Origin: an uncultured beta proteobacterium
GTDB lineage: Bacteria; Pseudomonadota; Gammaproteobacteria; Burkholderiales; Burkholderiaceae_C
DNA: 32,282 nucleotides
Direction: 5' to 3'
NCBI GenBank assembly: GCA_903873485.1
Contig: CAIQOO010000148.1
Location: forward strand, 1 to 32,282
Below are positions 15,721-24,403 of the stretch, piece by piece; the first letter of the stretch is position 1, and each line of letters opens with the position of its first letter. The position numbers and the translations under genes were made by a program. The notes under the pieces are model-generated. The model was given only the letters and a program-made list of their open reading frames with translations. It ran no database searches and was not told the DNA's origin.

Positions 15721-17853
15721 ATGACGATCAGCACCCCATCTCCGACTCCCACCACACCTGTCACGTTGCCCGTGGGCACGACCCAGACCGGGCTGGACCA
15801 GCTTGTCAGCCTGATCACCAGCGACCCCGGGCTGCTCAAAAAAATCAGCGCCACGGACTTGGCGGGCGGTGCCGGCGCCGCCGATGCACTCAACGGCCTG
15901 ATCGTGCAGGCGATTCGCGCCACCGGCATCGCCAACAATAGCGATATCAGCGCTGGCGATGTGCGTGACCTCAATGCCTGGATTCGCGCCAATCACCTGA
16001 CCGAATGGACCCTGCTGCATGGCGATGACGAGGATTGCGAAGAAACCGGCTTTCATCTGGTGCAAAACGACGGCGCCAAAACCCAGTTGTTTGGCCAGAA
16101 TGCGGTCGATACCGTGGCCGATGGGCTGTACCACCTGGGCTTCGAGATCTGCGATGACCGTTTGCTCAACGAAGATGGCAACGCCAATGCCAAGCTGACC
16201 CGGGTGGCCGAGTGGCTGAGCAATCTGCTGGCTGCCGACCTGGCTGGCGACACCCTTGACAACCCGGCCTTCAACCCCTATGTCAGCGGCAGCACCGGCA
16301 CCGGGCTGGATCAAATCGTCAACCTGATCACCGCCGACGAGGGCTTGAACAAAAAAGTCGCCACCAGCGAGATTCGCGCCGGCGCGCTGGCCGCCGACCA
16401 GATGAACGCCCTGATCATCGAAGCCATCCAGGCCACTGGCGTCGCCAACAATGGCGACATTTCGCAGGCCGACCTGCGCGACATCAACACCTGGCTGCGC
16501 ACCAACCACCTGGCCGACTGGACCCTGCTGCATGGCGATGACGAGGATTGCGAAGAAACCGGCTTTCATCTGGTACAAAACGATGGCGCCAGCACCAGCC
16601 TGTTTGGCCGCAATGCCGTCAATACCGTGGCCGATGGCATTTACCACCTCGGCTTCATGATCAATGACCGCAAACTGCTCAATGAAGACGGCAACGACAA
16701 CGCCAGCCTGAGCTCGGTGAGCGAATGGCTGAACAACCTGCTGGCCACCGATCTGGCTGGTGACACGCTTGACAACGCGGCAGTCAACCCCTACGCCAGC
16801 GGCAGCACCGGCACCGGGCTGGACCAACTGGTGAATCTGATCACCGCTGACGAGGGGCTAAACAAAAAAATTGCCACCAGCGAAATCTATGCCGGAGCCA
16901 AGGCCGCCGATGCCCTGAACGGCCTGATCATCGCGGCTATCCAAGCCACTGGTGTCGCCAACAACGGCGATGTTTCGCAGGCCGACCTGCGCGATATCAA
17001 CACCTGGCTGCGCACCAATCATCTGGATCAATGGACAACGCTGCACGGCGATGACGAGGATTGCGAAGAAACCGGCTTTCATCTGGTACAAAACGATGGT
17101 GCCAGCACCAGCCTGTTTGGCCGCAACGCCGTCAATACCGTGGCCGATGGCATCTACCACCTCGGCTTCATGATCAAGGACCGCAACCTGCTCAATGAAG
17201 ACGGCAACGACAACGCCAGCCTGAGTTCGGTGAGCGAATGGCTGAACAATCTGCTGGCCACCGATCTGGCTGGCGACACGCTCGACAACGCGGCAATCAA
17301 CCCCTACGCCAGCGGCAGCACCGGCACCGGGCTGGACCAACTGGTGAATCTGATCACGACCGATGAGGGGCTGAACAAAAAAATCGCCACCAGCGAGATT
17401 TATGCCGGAGCCAAGGCCGCCGATGCCCTGAACAGCCTGATCATCGCGGCCATCAAGGCCACCAATGCCGCTGATGGCGGCACCATCGACAGCACCGAGG
17501 TGCGCGAACTCAATGCCTGGCTGCGCGCCAATCACTTGGCCGACTGGACGAGCCTGCATGGCGATGATGAAGATGACGCAGAAACCGGCTTTCATCTGGT
17601 GCAAAACGACGGTGCCAGCAGCCGCCTGTTTGCCCAGAATGCGGTCAACACCGTGGCCGACGGGCTGTATCACATAGCGTTTGAGATTGACGGCAAACGT
17701 CTGCTCAATGAGGACGGCAATGCCAACGCCAGCCTGAACTCGGTGAGCCAATGGCTCAATGGCCTGCTGGTCACGGACCTCGCCGACGGCAGCCTGCTGG
17801 CTGGGGTGACGCTGGTGGGCAGCAGCGCCGCAGGGGCTGATCTATTGGCTTGA
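15721..17853 (+). CDS. Acidic protein of four 171-residue tandem units
   Basis: I cannot name this 710-residue protein. After a 22-residue Thr/Pro-rich leader it consists of four units starting at residues 23, 194, 365 and 536, each exactly 171 residues. Each unit has TGLDQLVNLIT, an AADALNGLII helix, and a Ca-binding-like loop NNGDISQADLRDINTWLR. The conserved LHGDDEDCEETGFHLVQNDG, a NAVNTVADGIYHLGF strand-helix and a second EF-hand/dockerin-like loop NEDGNDNASLSSVSEWLNNL follow. Units 1-3 keep Cys in DDEDC; unit 4 has DDEDDA. There is no Sec signal and no RTX nonapeptides. The tail LLAGVTLVGSSAAGADLLA is compatible with a type I secretion signal, but no exporter is nearby. I weakly recall related segments in large RTX/haem-peroxidase-like proteins; this is unverified. 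Confidence 0.85.
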   Translation: MTISTPSPTPTTPVTLPVGTTQTGLDQLVSLITSDPGLLKKISATDLAGGAGAADALNGLIVQAIRATGIANNSDISAGDVRDLNAWIRANHLTEWTLLHGDDEDCEETGFHLVQNDGAKTQLFGQNAVDTVADGLYHLGFEICDDRLLNEDGNANAKLTRVAEWLSNLLAADLAGDTLDNPAFNPYVSGSTGTGLDQIVNLITADEGLNKKVATSEIRAGALAADQMNALIIEAIQATGVANNGDISQADLRDINTWLRTNHLADWTLLHGDDEDCEETGFHLVQNDGASTSLFGRNAVNTVADGIYHLGFMINDRKLLNEDGNDNASLSSVSEWLNNLLATDLAGDTLDNAAVNPYASGSTGTGLDQLVNLITADEGLNKKIATSEIYAGAKAADALNGLIIAAIQATGVANNGDVSQADLRDINTWLRTNHLDQWTTLHGDDEDCEETGFHLVQNDGASTSLFGRNAVNTVADGIYHLGFMIKDRNLLNEDGNDNASLSSVSEWLNNLLATDLAGDTLDNAAINPYASGSTGTGLDQLVNLITTDEGLNKKIATSEIYAGAKAADALNSLIIAAIKATNAADGGTIDSTEVRELNAWLRANHLADWTSLHGDDEDDAETGFHLVQNDGASSRLFAQNAVNTVADGLYHIAFEIDGKRLLNEDGNANASLNSVSQWLNGLLVTDLADGSLLAGVTLVGSSAAGADLLA
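15787..17839 (+). repeat. Four in-frame 513 bp tandem repeats
   Basis: The marker ACCGGGCTGGA begins at 15787, 16300, 16813 and 17326, a period of exactly 513 bp. Units 2 and 3 are nearly identical over long stretches (compare 16534-16640 with 17047-17153). That points to recent duplication or gene conversion. Units 1 and 4 are more diverged. Confidence 0.95.
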
Positions 17854-17897
17854 ACCTGCTGCATTGTTTTGCCCAAGCAGGCGGGAATCGAATGCCG

Positions 17898-20800
17898 TCA
17901 GTGCCGACCGATTTGCGCCGGCGAATCTTGCTGTGCGCGTTGGTCGGGTGCCGCTCGCTTGACAACCTCGAAACCTGAAAGATGCGGGTCGACCGGCGCT
18001 GCAGTCTCTTGGTGGTTGCCGAAAGCCGGTATCGGTTGAAGCACGCTCCAGGGTGCCCATAAAGGGTCAGAAGCATCAACGCTCGACCAACTGTTTGGCA
18101 CATTGCCGACAGCCCGGTAGGGCACCCGGCCCGGCCCGGGATTCGCATCGCTATTGATCAGCGGCATCAACTCGGGTGCCAGCAGCTTGAGCAATTGCAC
18201 CGGCAAGGCGCTGGTGAAATCAAAGGCCGCCGCCTGTGCGCCCGGCACATAGGCGATCAGGGTGCCAAAGAAACGTTCATCGATATTGAACACAAAAGTC
18301 GCCGAGCGATTCACCACGCGCGAATTCAGCAGACGCCCGCCGGCACCGTAGGTATCAAAGCGCTGGTCGCCAGTGCCGGTCTTGCCGCCGACCGGTACAC
18401 GGCTGCCGTCCGGGCGGACAAACGCCTGCTTGACACGCTGCGCCGTGCCTTCCTCCACCACCTGCCGCAGAGCACCCAGCGCTGCTCGCGCCACCTCTGG
18501 TGCCAGCACCCGCTCGGGCTGATCGGCCTTGAACTGCAGCAGGGTCTCAAAGGGCGTGTCACTGGCAAAGTGCAACGTTCGAATCCGCATGCCGGGCTTG
18601 CGCACCCCCTCGTTGACCAGTATCCCCATCAAATCGGCCAGGGCGGCGGGTCGGTCGGCCGATGCGCCGAGCGCCGTGGCATACGAGGGCACCAGCGAGC
18701 CAAAGGGATAGCCCATGCGCACCCATTGGCGATGGATTTCCAGAAACCCTTCGCCTTCGAGCAGACCCAGAATCCGCTTGTCCTGCGCCGGTTTGCGATG
18801 GCTGGCAAACAGCCAGCCATATACCGCCTGGCGCTCGGATGCACTCGCCTGCATCACCTGTGTCTGGCTGGCCCCCGGATGCTGGCGCAGATAGCCCACC
18901 AGCCACAACTCCAGCGGATGCACCCCCGCCACATAAGCGCGATCAGCCAGCGACATCTGTTCTGGGGCGTACTGCGCATAGAGCTTGGCCAGCCCGGAGG
19001 CGCTGGACTGGCTGTCAGGAGGCAGATGCGCCTTGACCCAATCCGTGAACTCGGCCTGCGTTGCCTGCGGCGCAATCGTGCGAAAGATGGCGGCCAGCCG
19101 CGCACTGCTCGGGCGCTTGCCCAAGAGCAGCAATTCCTGTGCCTGCTGCGCGCTTGTTCCCTGGTATTTGACCAAAAAGCGGCGCATGAAGACCTGTCCT
19201 TCGCGGTCGGCAAAGCGCGCTAAGTAGGCGCTCCGGCGCGGGTCGCTGCCATCTTGCAGCAGGGATGTCGAGGAGCCGGGTATCAGAAACATAAAGTGAT
19301 GCACGATGTCGCGCATCAGCCGGATGAACACCAGATTGACCGAATTGCGCAGTCCGTCGCGCACCGACATCACCCGGCCATCGTCTGCGCGTTGAAAGTT
19401 GTCAAAGTGATGCAGCCCGCCGCCGGTCATGAAGCCTTCTGCCGGGTTGGCGGAATATTTCCGCTCCAGGGCCGCCTCCAGCATCGCCGCCAGGCTCTTG
19501 TCCTGGGCAAGGGCCAGGTAATCTGCCGCCCAGCGCGTCAATACATCCTGCCGGTCGATGGCCAGTGCCTGCAACTGGCTGCCATCGAGCGGGGAGAGCC
19601 GCTGGTGCAATTGATCCATCAGGTCGAGATAGGTCACCAGCGTGCGCAGTTTGGCGGTCGAGCCGAGGTCGAGCTTGGTGCCTTCGTTGATATTGAGCGG
19701 CTGGTCAAAATTGTCGGTTTGCACCCGCAGGTAATTGGCCTCGCTGCCGCGCTCATACAGCGTAAAGCTGTACACCACCTTGGCCGGATTGCCCTGTTCG
19801 AGCAAATGGTAGCCGGACAAGCCGGCCGCCCGGGCGCTGGCCGGGTCGCGCAAGTTCCGCAACAGGCGGGTTACCGCCATCTGCACCGGCGCATCAAGCG
19901 TGCTGGTGACATTGAGATCAAGCCGATCCAGGTCATACAGCCGACTGCCGCCGAGCAGGCTGGCCAGATGGGTGCGCACCGCATTGGCGGCCTTTTGCGA
20001 CACGAATGATACGGCTGGCGCCAGCACCCGGCTGGTTCGCCGATGCAGTCTGGCCTGCAGTGCCGCATCGCGCAGCGCCGGCGCGATGACCCCGGCACTG
20101 CCCAGCAGGTGCAGATAGCTGTCGGTGATCTGTTCTAGCTCGGCCTCGTCGTTGTCGAAATACCAGGAAGGGCGGCGCTGTGCAATCAGCAGGCTCAGGG
20201 CCTGCTTGTACAGCAGCGCCTGCTCTTCGAGATCGCCCTTTTGCTGTGCCGAATTCGTCAGAATCCGCTTGACCTGGTCGAAATCACGGTCGTACCAGGC
20301 CCACAAACCGTCGCCCAGACCATGGACTTCGCCCAAGCCGGCCTTGGCCGACAACGGCATCGTGTTCATGTAGCTCAACACGATCTGCCGACGCACCGTG
20401 CTGGTGTCTTCACCCGGCTGATAGGCACGCAAGGCGGCCGACACCATCTGCTGCCACTTGTCATGAATGGATGCGGTGCGGCCCTCGGGTGAGTGGCGGT
20501 ATTTTTCGATCTGGGTCGCCAGCGTGCTGCCACCGGGTGCCCGGCCCGCGCCAGTGAGCGTGTTTTGGGTCTTGAGCAGCAGGGCATTGGCCAGCCGATC
20601 CCACTCCACCGCCGGATTGCGTTTTGGATGCCCGGAGTCGAGCAGTTCCCGGTTTTCGATGAACAGCAGGCTCGCCACCAGCACCGGTGCCATATCCTCA
20701 AAGCGCTCAAAAACCCGCTGCGGATAGCGCGCCTGAAACAGGCTGTTGTGACGGGAGTCGAGAATGCTCAGCCCGCCCTGCGCTTTTTCCGGATAGGGGG

Positions 20801-21152
20801 CGAAATAACCGGCATCCATCAGGTCGGCCATGCCTTTTGATATCCGTGCCTGCTTGACGATCTCGAACTCCCTGGCCTTGAGCCGGTCGAGCAACACCGG
20901 CAACTGCGAATAACCGAGCCGGTCGTCATAAGGGGCAGGTCCCGGAAAGCGGATCGACGGACTCTGGCCGGCGCCGACTGAATAACTGGCCTTGCGGGCC
21001 AGGCTGGCAAAGAAGCGTGCCTGGTGCTCAGAAGTGCGCATTTCCTGTGCGCCCAGCAGCCCGGCGATCAGCAGCAAGGCCAACACGACCACGCCCAATC
21101 CAATTTTGGGCCGGAAAAAAAACATCATCCATTGATTTCGCATACACCCCAC
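17898..21152 (-). CDS. Large class A PBP-like protein (GT51 plus transpeptidase)
   Basis: This is a bifunctional peptidoglycan synthase-like protein of 1084 residues. An N-terminal membrane anchor lies at about 15-36. The GT51 glycosyltransferase region has Glu166 in LLFIENREL (usually EDRxF) and GGSTLATQ (207-214; usually GGSTLTQQ). The transpeptidase motifs are Ser498-x-x-Lys501 (GSTAK), Ser604-Val-Asn606 and Lys924-Thr-Gly (GGKTGTGDQRF). About 320 residues separate SxN from KTG, far more than in ordinary class A PBPs, so a large insertion sits inside the transpeptidase domain. The start may be at 21152 or at the ATG at 21143. It is convergent with the repeat-protein gene and stops 44 bp from it. 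Both catalytic domains keep their key residues, so it is probably active. Confidence 0.85.
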   Translation of the reverse strand: MGCMRNQWMMFFFRPKIGLGVVVLALLLIAGLLGAQEMRTSEHQARFFASLARKASYSVGAGQSPSIRFPGPAPYDDRLGYSQLPVLLDRLKAREFEIVKQARISKGMADLMDAGYFAPYPEKAQGGLSILDSRHNSLFQARYPQRVFERFEDMAPVLVASLLFIENRELLDSGHPKRNPAVEWDRLANALLLKTQNTLTGAGRAPGGSTLATQIEKYRHSPEGRTASIHDKWQQMVSAALRAYQPGEDTSTVRRQIVLSYMNTMPLSAKAGLGEVHGLGDGLWAWYDRDFDQVKRILTNSAQQKGDLEEQALLYKQALSLLIAQRRPSWYFDNDEAELEQITDSYLHLLGSAGVIAPALRDAALQARLHRRTSRVLAPAVSFVSQKAANAVRTHLASLLGGSRLYDLDRLDLNVTSTLDAPVQMAVTRLLRNLRDPASARAAGLSGYHLLEQGNPAKVVYSFTLYERGSEANYLRVQTDNFDQPLNINEGTKLDLGSTAKLRTLVTYLDLMDQLHQRLSPLDGSQLQALAIDRQDVLTRWAADYLALAQDKSLAAMLEAALERKYSANPAEGFMTGGGLHHFDNFQRADDGRVMSVRDGLRNSVNLVFIRLMRDIVHHFMFLIPGSSTSLLQDGSDPRRSAYLARFADREGQVFMRRFLVKYQGTSAQQAQELLLLGKRPSSARLAAIFRTIAPQATQAEFTDWVKAHLPPDSQSSASGLAKLYAQYAPEQMSLADRAYVAGVHPLELWLVGYLRQHPGASQTQVMQASASERQAVYGWLFASHRKPAQDKRILGLLEGEGFLEIHRQWVRMGYPFGSLVPSYATALGASADRPAALADLMGILVNEGVRKPGMRIRTLHFASDTPFETLLQFKADQPERVLAPEVARAALGALRQVVEEGTAQRVKQAFVRPDGSRVPVGGKTGTGDQRFDTYGAGGRLLNSRVVNRSATFVFNIDERFFGTLIAYVPGAQAAAFDFTSALPVQLLKLLAPELMPLINSDANPGPGRVPYRAVGNVPNSWSSVDASDPLWAPWSVLQPIPAFGNHQETAAPVDPHLSGFEVVKRAAPDQRAQQDSPAQIGRH

Positions 21153-21260
21153 CCCAAATATTAAAACCGTTCGCCCTGAGCCTGGCCTGAGCTTGCCGAA
21201 GGGTCGAAGGGCTTTTCTATCAAGGCTGCGGGGTGGTTCGACAAGCTCACCACGAACGGC
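21150..21260. repeat. Palindromic REP-like element, copy 3
   Basis: CACCCCAAATATTAAAACCG then TTCGCCCTGAGCCTGG repeats copy 1 (2722) almost base for base. An internal partial duplication (CCTGAGCTTGCCGAAGGGTC) has been added. The right arm GGTTCGACAAGCTCACCACG with AACGGC leads straight into the tandem array. A further degenerate arm CCCTTCGGCAAGCTCAGGGC lies at 21412-21431. Confidence 0.8.
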
Positions 21261-21380
21261 GATACCACGAACGGCGATACCACGAACGGCGATACCACGA
21301 ACGGCGATACCACGAACGGCGATACCACGAACGGCGATACCACGAACGGCGATACCACGAACGGCGATACCACGAACGGC
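21251..21380 (+). repeat. 15 bp tandem array, eight full units plus a partial
   Basis: CACGAACGGCGATAC is repeated head to tail from 21251 to 21370, without a mismatch, and ends with CACGAACGGC at 21371-21380. The unit begins with the last ten bases of the REP right arm, so the array appears to have grown by slippage from that end. It lies in the gap between the PBP-like gene and the HDOD gene. It encodes nothing credible. With the flanking REP it fills most of the 347 bp between the two genes. Confidence 0.95.
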
Positions 21381-21499
21381 AGTAGCAGAAACACTGCCAA
21401 TTGCGATTCAACCCTTCGGCAAGCTCAGGGCAGGCCAAGCTCACCGCATTTTGGCAGGTCGCCAATGGCGGCATCGCCAGTTCCGGTCAACTTGAGACG

Positions 21500-22366
21500 C
21501 TACTCTTGTGCGGAAAAATCTGCCGCCAAGTCGTCAACCCAGTCCTCGACATCCTGATCGCTCAACATCAGGGCACTCATGGCATACTCGCCGCCCTTAT
21601 TCCATTCATTGCCGACATTGAGGTCGCCGTGGCTCTGGATCGCCAATTCAACCAACAGGTTGAAAGCCATCAAGCGCGCCACTTCCGCTGGATGCGCCGA
21701 ATCCATCAAAGCGCTGTAATCGTGGTGGTGCCGAATCGCCAGGCACAGCGTGTCAGCCAGACCCCAGGAGCGCGCCATGATGGCGCCGATGTGCGCATGG
21801 TCAGCACCGTGATGTTCGCGCTCTACATCGGTAAAGACCCCTTCTGGGGCATCATTGGCGAGCTTCAAGGTCATGCCGTAGTCCGGGAAGCGCTGCATTA
21901 GCAAGGGAATGCCAATATCGCAAAATAACCCGAATGACTGGGCTAAATGGACTTCGACCCCGCGCAAGCCCTTGGCCAGTTTGGCCAACCCCAGGGAGCG
22001 TTTGTTGGAGACATCCCAGAAACGCACCAGCTTGAGACCGTTTGAATTGAGCGACTGGCGCATCAAGATGCTCGTCACCAACATGGACACCTGCCGTATG
22101 CCGATCATGGCAACGGCTTGCCTGATGTCATCGACCTGTCGGCGCAGCCCATAGTAAGGAGAATTGATGGTGCGCAGCACGGCAAGGCTCAAGGCCACAT
22201 CAGTGCCCACCATGCGTGCCACCTTGCCGATGTCCGGGTCGTCCTGCGCCATCTCGGTGCGCAACTGCGACAGTACCGCCGGGCAGGAAGGGATCACGAT
22301 ATTTTTTAACACCGCATCGGCATTGGGCGGCACCGAGTGGTTTGGGCGGTTAGGCATTGAGGACAT
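21500..22366 (-). CDS. HDOD-domain protein
   Basis: This is an HDOD (HD-related output domain) protein of 288 residues when started at the ATG at 22366. An upstream in-frame ATG at 22462 gives 320 but adds an unlikely leader. The region LKNIVIPSCPAVLSQLRTEM opens the HDOD fold. VALSLAVLRTINSPYYGLRRQVDDIRQAVAMIG is its hallmark. IRHHHDY sits where HD proteins have metal ligands. HDOD proteins act in signalling and are often tied to c-di-GMP, motility or stress, without known catalysis. It has no fused GGDEF, EAL or response-regulator domain here. It lies downstream of nodJ-like on the same strand, but a 160 bp gap suggests its own promoter. Confidence 0.9.
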   Translation of the reverse strand: MSSMPNRPNHSVPPNADAVLKNIVIPSCPAVLSQLRTEMAQDDPDIGKVARMVGTDVALSLAVLRTINSPYYGLRRQVDDIRQAVAMIGIRQVSMLVTSILMRQSLNSNGLKLVRFWDVSNKRSLGLAKLAKGLRGVEVHLAQSFGLFCDIGIPLLMQRFPDYGMTLKLANDAPEGVFTDVEREHHGADHAHIGAIMARSWGLADTLCLAIRHHHDYSALMDSAHPAEVARLMAFNLLVELAIQSHGDLNVGNEWNKGGEYAMSALMLSDQDVEDWVDDLAADFSAQE

Positions 22367-22488
22367 AAAGGTACTTTTTTGGTCAAAAAATGACGCGCTG
22401 ATCAAGCTTGCATTATGTCGCTGAGCAGAAACCGGCGCGAGGCTGGCCTGGGGACCATGCAACTCAGATCACGTCGGTTAACGTGAAA

Positions 22489-22529
22489 TAACTTTCATGT
22501 TCGGGGTGGCGATGAGTCCATGAAAGTTA
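22489..22529. other. 11 bp inverted repeat at the nodJ-like 3' end
   Basis: TAACTTTCATG (22489-22499) and CATGAAAGTTA (22519-22529) are perfect inverted repeats with a 19-base loop. The right arm includes the nodJ-like stop codon. No T-run follows on the minus strand, so it is not a classic terminator. It could be a 3' stabilising hairpin or an operator for the HDOD gene. Confidence 0.4.
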
Positions 22530-23381
22530 GCCGCGAAATCGCTTGCGGGTCAGCGCCAGCGCAATCCAGAAGCCCGTCACGGCAAAACCTGTCAGCACCG
22601 CCACCGGACGCAGCCACTGTGCCGGCCACTGGTCCATGAACAGCGGGCGCACCAGATCGACTGCGTTGGTCAGCGGCAGCCATTGCGAAATGACCCGCAC
22701 CACCGGGGGCAGTTGCTCCAGCGGAAAGAAAATGCCGCTCAGGAACATCATCGGCGTCAAAAACAGCGTGAAGTAGTAGGTAAAAAAATCATAGCCCTGG
22801 GCCAGCGCATTGAAGATCAGCGCCACGCAACTGAAGGTGATGCCCACCCCCAGCAGCACCGGCCAGGCGATCAGCAGCTTGGGGCTGTAGCTGATGCCCA
22901 AAGCCAGCATCACGCCCAGAATCACCGTGACGGTAAACAGCGACTTGAACGCAGCCCACAGCACTTCGGCCAGCACAATGTTGTCCAGATTGACCGGCGC
23001 GTTCATGATGCCGTCCCAGGTTTTTTGCACATGCATGCGCGAAAAAGCCGAGTACAGCGCCTCAAAACTTGCCGCATTCATGGCGCTCATGCAAATCGAG
23101 CCGCTTGCCAGAAACAGGATGTAGGGCACCTGGGTGCCATTCACCGTGACCTGCCCGACCAGCGCGCCCATGCCATAGCCAAAGGCCACCAGCCACATCA
23201 GCGGCTCGGCAATATTGCCGACCAGGCTGGGAATCGCCAGCTTGCGCCAGACCAGCAGATTGCGCAAAAATACCGGCCACCAGCGCATGGATATCTCAGG
23301 GGCACGCCAAATGGACTGGCGCCTTGGATCATTTTGGCCTGTAGCCCTTATAGAATCTCCGTGAGTAGCTCTTGTATTCAT
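22527..23381 (-). CDS. ABC-2 type transporter permease, NodJ family
   Basis: This is the membrane subunit of an ABC exporter of the NodIJ/DrrAB type (284 residues from the ATG at 23381). Six hydrophobic segments are seen, starting with IPSLVGNIAEPLMWLVAFGYG and ending VAVLTGFAVTGFWIALAL. The block YYFTLFLTPMMFLSGIFFPLEQLP is the family's signature, before the last helices. The start is ambiguous: a TTG at 23390 overlaps the ATPase stop, the ATG at 23381 is 5 bases after it, and an ATG at 23288 gives the classic NodJ opening MRWWPVFLRNLLVWRKLA. The first ~15 residues from 23381 are encoded by a reverse copy of the dispersed repeat. Substrate unknown; a glycoconjugate is possible given the neighbouring glucan genes. 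Confidence 0.88.
   Translation of the reverse strand: MNTRATHGDSIRATGQNDPRRQSIWRAPEISMRWWPVFLRNLLVWRKLAIPSLVGNIAEPLMWLVAFGYGMGALVGQVTVNGTQVPYILFLASGSICMSAMNAASFEALYSAFSRMHVQKTWDGIMNAPVNLDNIVLAEVLWAAFKSLFTVTVILGVMLALGISYSPKLLIAWPVLLGVGITFSCVALIFNALAQGYDFFTYYFTLFLTPMMFLSGIFFPLEQLPPVVRVISQWLPLTNAVDLVRPLFMDQWPAQWLRPVAVLTGFAVTGFWIALALTRKRFRG
23336..23381 (-). repeat. Dispersed ~42 bp repeat, copy I (reverse, inside a gene)
   Basis: On the minus strand, AAGAGCTACTCACGGAGATT then CTATAAGGGCTACAGGCC matches the consensus. It encodes the first residues (MNTRATHGDSIRATG) of the nodJ-like protein. Confidence 0.65.
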
Positions 23382-23386
23382 AGCGT

Positions 23387-24325
23387 TCAAGCATCCTCCC
23401 GAATCTGCCGACCGGTTAATTTCAGAAACAAATCTTCCAGATTGGCCGGGCGGTGCAGCGTGCGCAATTGCGGGTACGCCGCCAGCGCGGCCAGCAGCGG
23501 CTTGGCATCGGCGGTATAGAAAAATACTGTCTCACCGCTGACTTCAACCCGCGCCGCCATGGTTTTGAGTGGCGAATCAGCCAGTTCCAGCGCACCGCTG
23601 CCAAACACCTCGACCACATCGGGTTCCAGATGCTGCCTGATCAAATCACGGGGCGCGCCTTCGGCAATTTTTTTGCCATGGTCCACCACCAGCAGCCGGT
23701 GGCACAGGCGCTCGGCCTCGTCCATGAAGTGGGTGGTCAGCAAAATCGACTTGTCTTGCTGCAGCAGCAATTGCAGTCGCTCCCACATCAGGTGGCGTGC
23801 CTGCGGGTCCAGCCCGGTGGTCGGTTCGTCGAGCAGCAGCAGGCGCGGGTTGTTGACCAACGCCCGTGCCAGGCTTAGCCGGCGTTTCATGCCACCCGAC
23901 AACTCGCCGGGTTTGGCACCGGCTTTGCTGGTGAGCGAAGCAAACTCCAGCAAGGACGGAATGCGCGCCCTGATTTGTGCGTCTTTCATGCCAAAGTAGC
24001 GGCCATAGACCAGCAGGTTCTCGGCGCAACTGAAATCCGGGTCAAGCGTGTCAATCTGGCTGACCACACCGAGTTGCGTCTTGATCGCCAGCGCATCCTT
24101 TGGCATCGCCAGGCCAAATGCAGTAACGCTGCCGGCATCGGGCATGGTCAGCCCCAGGCACATGCGGATGGTGGTGGTTTTGCCCGCGCCATTGGGGCCG
24201 ATGACCCCCAGACATTCACCCGGCGCGATCTGAAACGACATGTCGCTAACCACCGTGGCATCGCCATACCGTTTGAACAGGCCTTGTACCGAAAAGATGG
24301 ATTCATTCATGGGTGGAATTGTCAC
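23387..24325 (-). CDS. ABC transporter ATP-binding protein, NodI family
   Basis: This is the ATPase subunit (312 residues) partnering the NodJ-like permease. Walker A is GPNGAGKT (43-50). The signature is LSGGMKRR (142-149), Walker B is LLLLDEPTTGLD (162-173), and the switch His is in LTTHFMDEAERL (198-209). The C-terminal part is the NodI/DrrA-type extension. The start may be the GTG at 24325 or the ATG at 24310. The gene is coupled to the permease, since its stop overlaps a possible permease start. It lies 78 bp after glgE. Such two-gene exporters move lipids, polyketides, oligosaccharides or drugs. Confidence 0.92.
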   Translation of the reverse strand: MTIPPMNESIFSVQGLFKRYGDATVVSDMSFQIAPGECLGVIGPNGAGKTTTIRMCLGLTMPDAGSVTAFGLAMPKDALAIKTQLGVVSQIDTLDPDFSCAENLLVYGRYFGMKDAQIRARIPSLLEFASLTSKAGAKPGELSGGMKRRLSLARALVNNPRLLLLDEPTTGLDPQARHLMWERLQLLLQQDKSILLTTHFMDEAERLCHRLLVVDHGKKIAEGAPRDLIRQHLEPDVVEVFGSGALELADSPLKTMAARVEVSGETVFFYTADAKPLLAALAAYPQLRTLHRPANLEDLFLKLTGRQIREDA

Positions 24326-24333
24326 CCATTGTG

Positions 24334-24366
24334 ATACCGGGCGGGCTGCCGATGCACACCCGGTAT
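24334..24366. other. Inverted repeat in the glgE to nodI-like gap
   Basis: ATACCGGG (24334-24341) and CCCGGTAT (24359-24366) form an 8 bp stem with a 17-base loop in the 78 bp between glgE and the ATPase gene. It lacks a T-run on the minus strand, so it may be an attenuator or mRNA processing hairpin; function is unknown. Confidence 0.35.
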
Positions 24367-24403
24367 GGCTGCGCCAGAGACAAACTTTGGGTCAGCCGGT
24401 GAC

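Noticed and set aside
15637..17751. Long minus-strand open frames with repeated peptides opposite the four-unit gene
   Set aside because: They mirror the 513 bp repeats in antisense. They have no ribosome binding sites, and the plus-strand frame has the conserved protein-like pattern.
17855..17881. Terminator between the convergent repeat-protein and PBP-like genes
   Set aside because: CCTGCT/AGCAGG is only a 6 bp stem with a 15-base loop and no clean T-run, too weak to call.
21251..21380. CRISPR array
   Set aside because: The units are contiguous 15-mers without unique spacers, and no cas genes are nearby.
21161..21495. Open frames across the 15 bp array on both strands (VVSPF and RTAIP repeats)
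   Set aside because: A 15 bp unit keeps all frames open by chance. There is no start context or family likeness, and the sequence is a slippage array.
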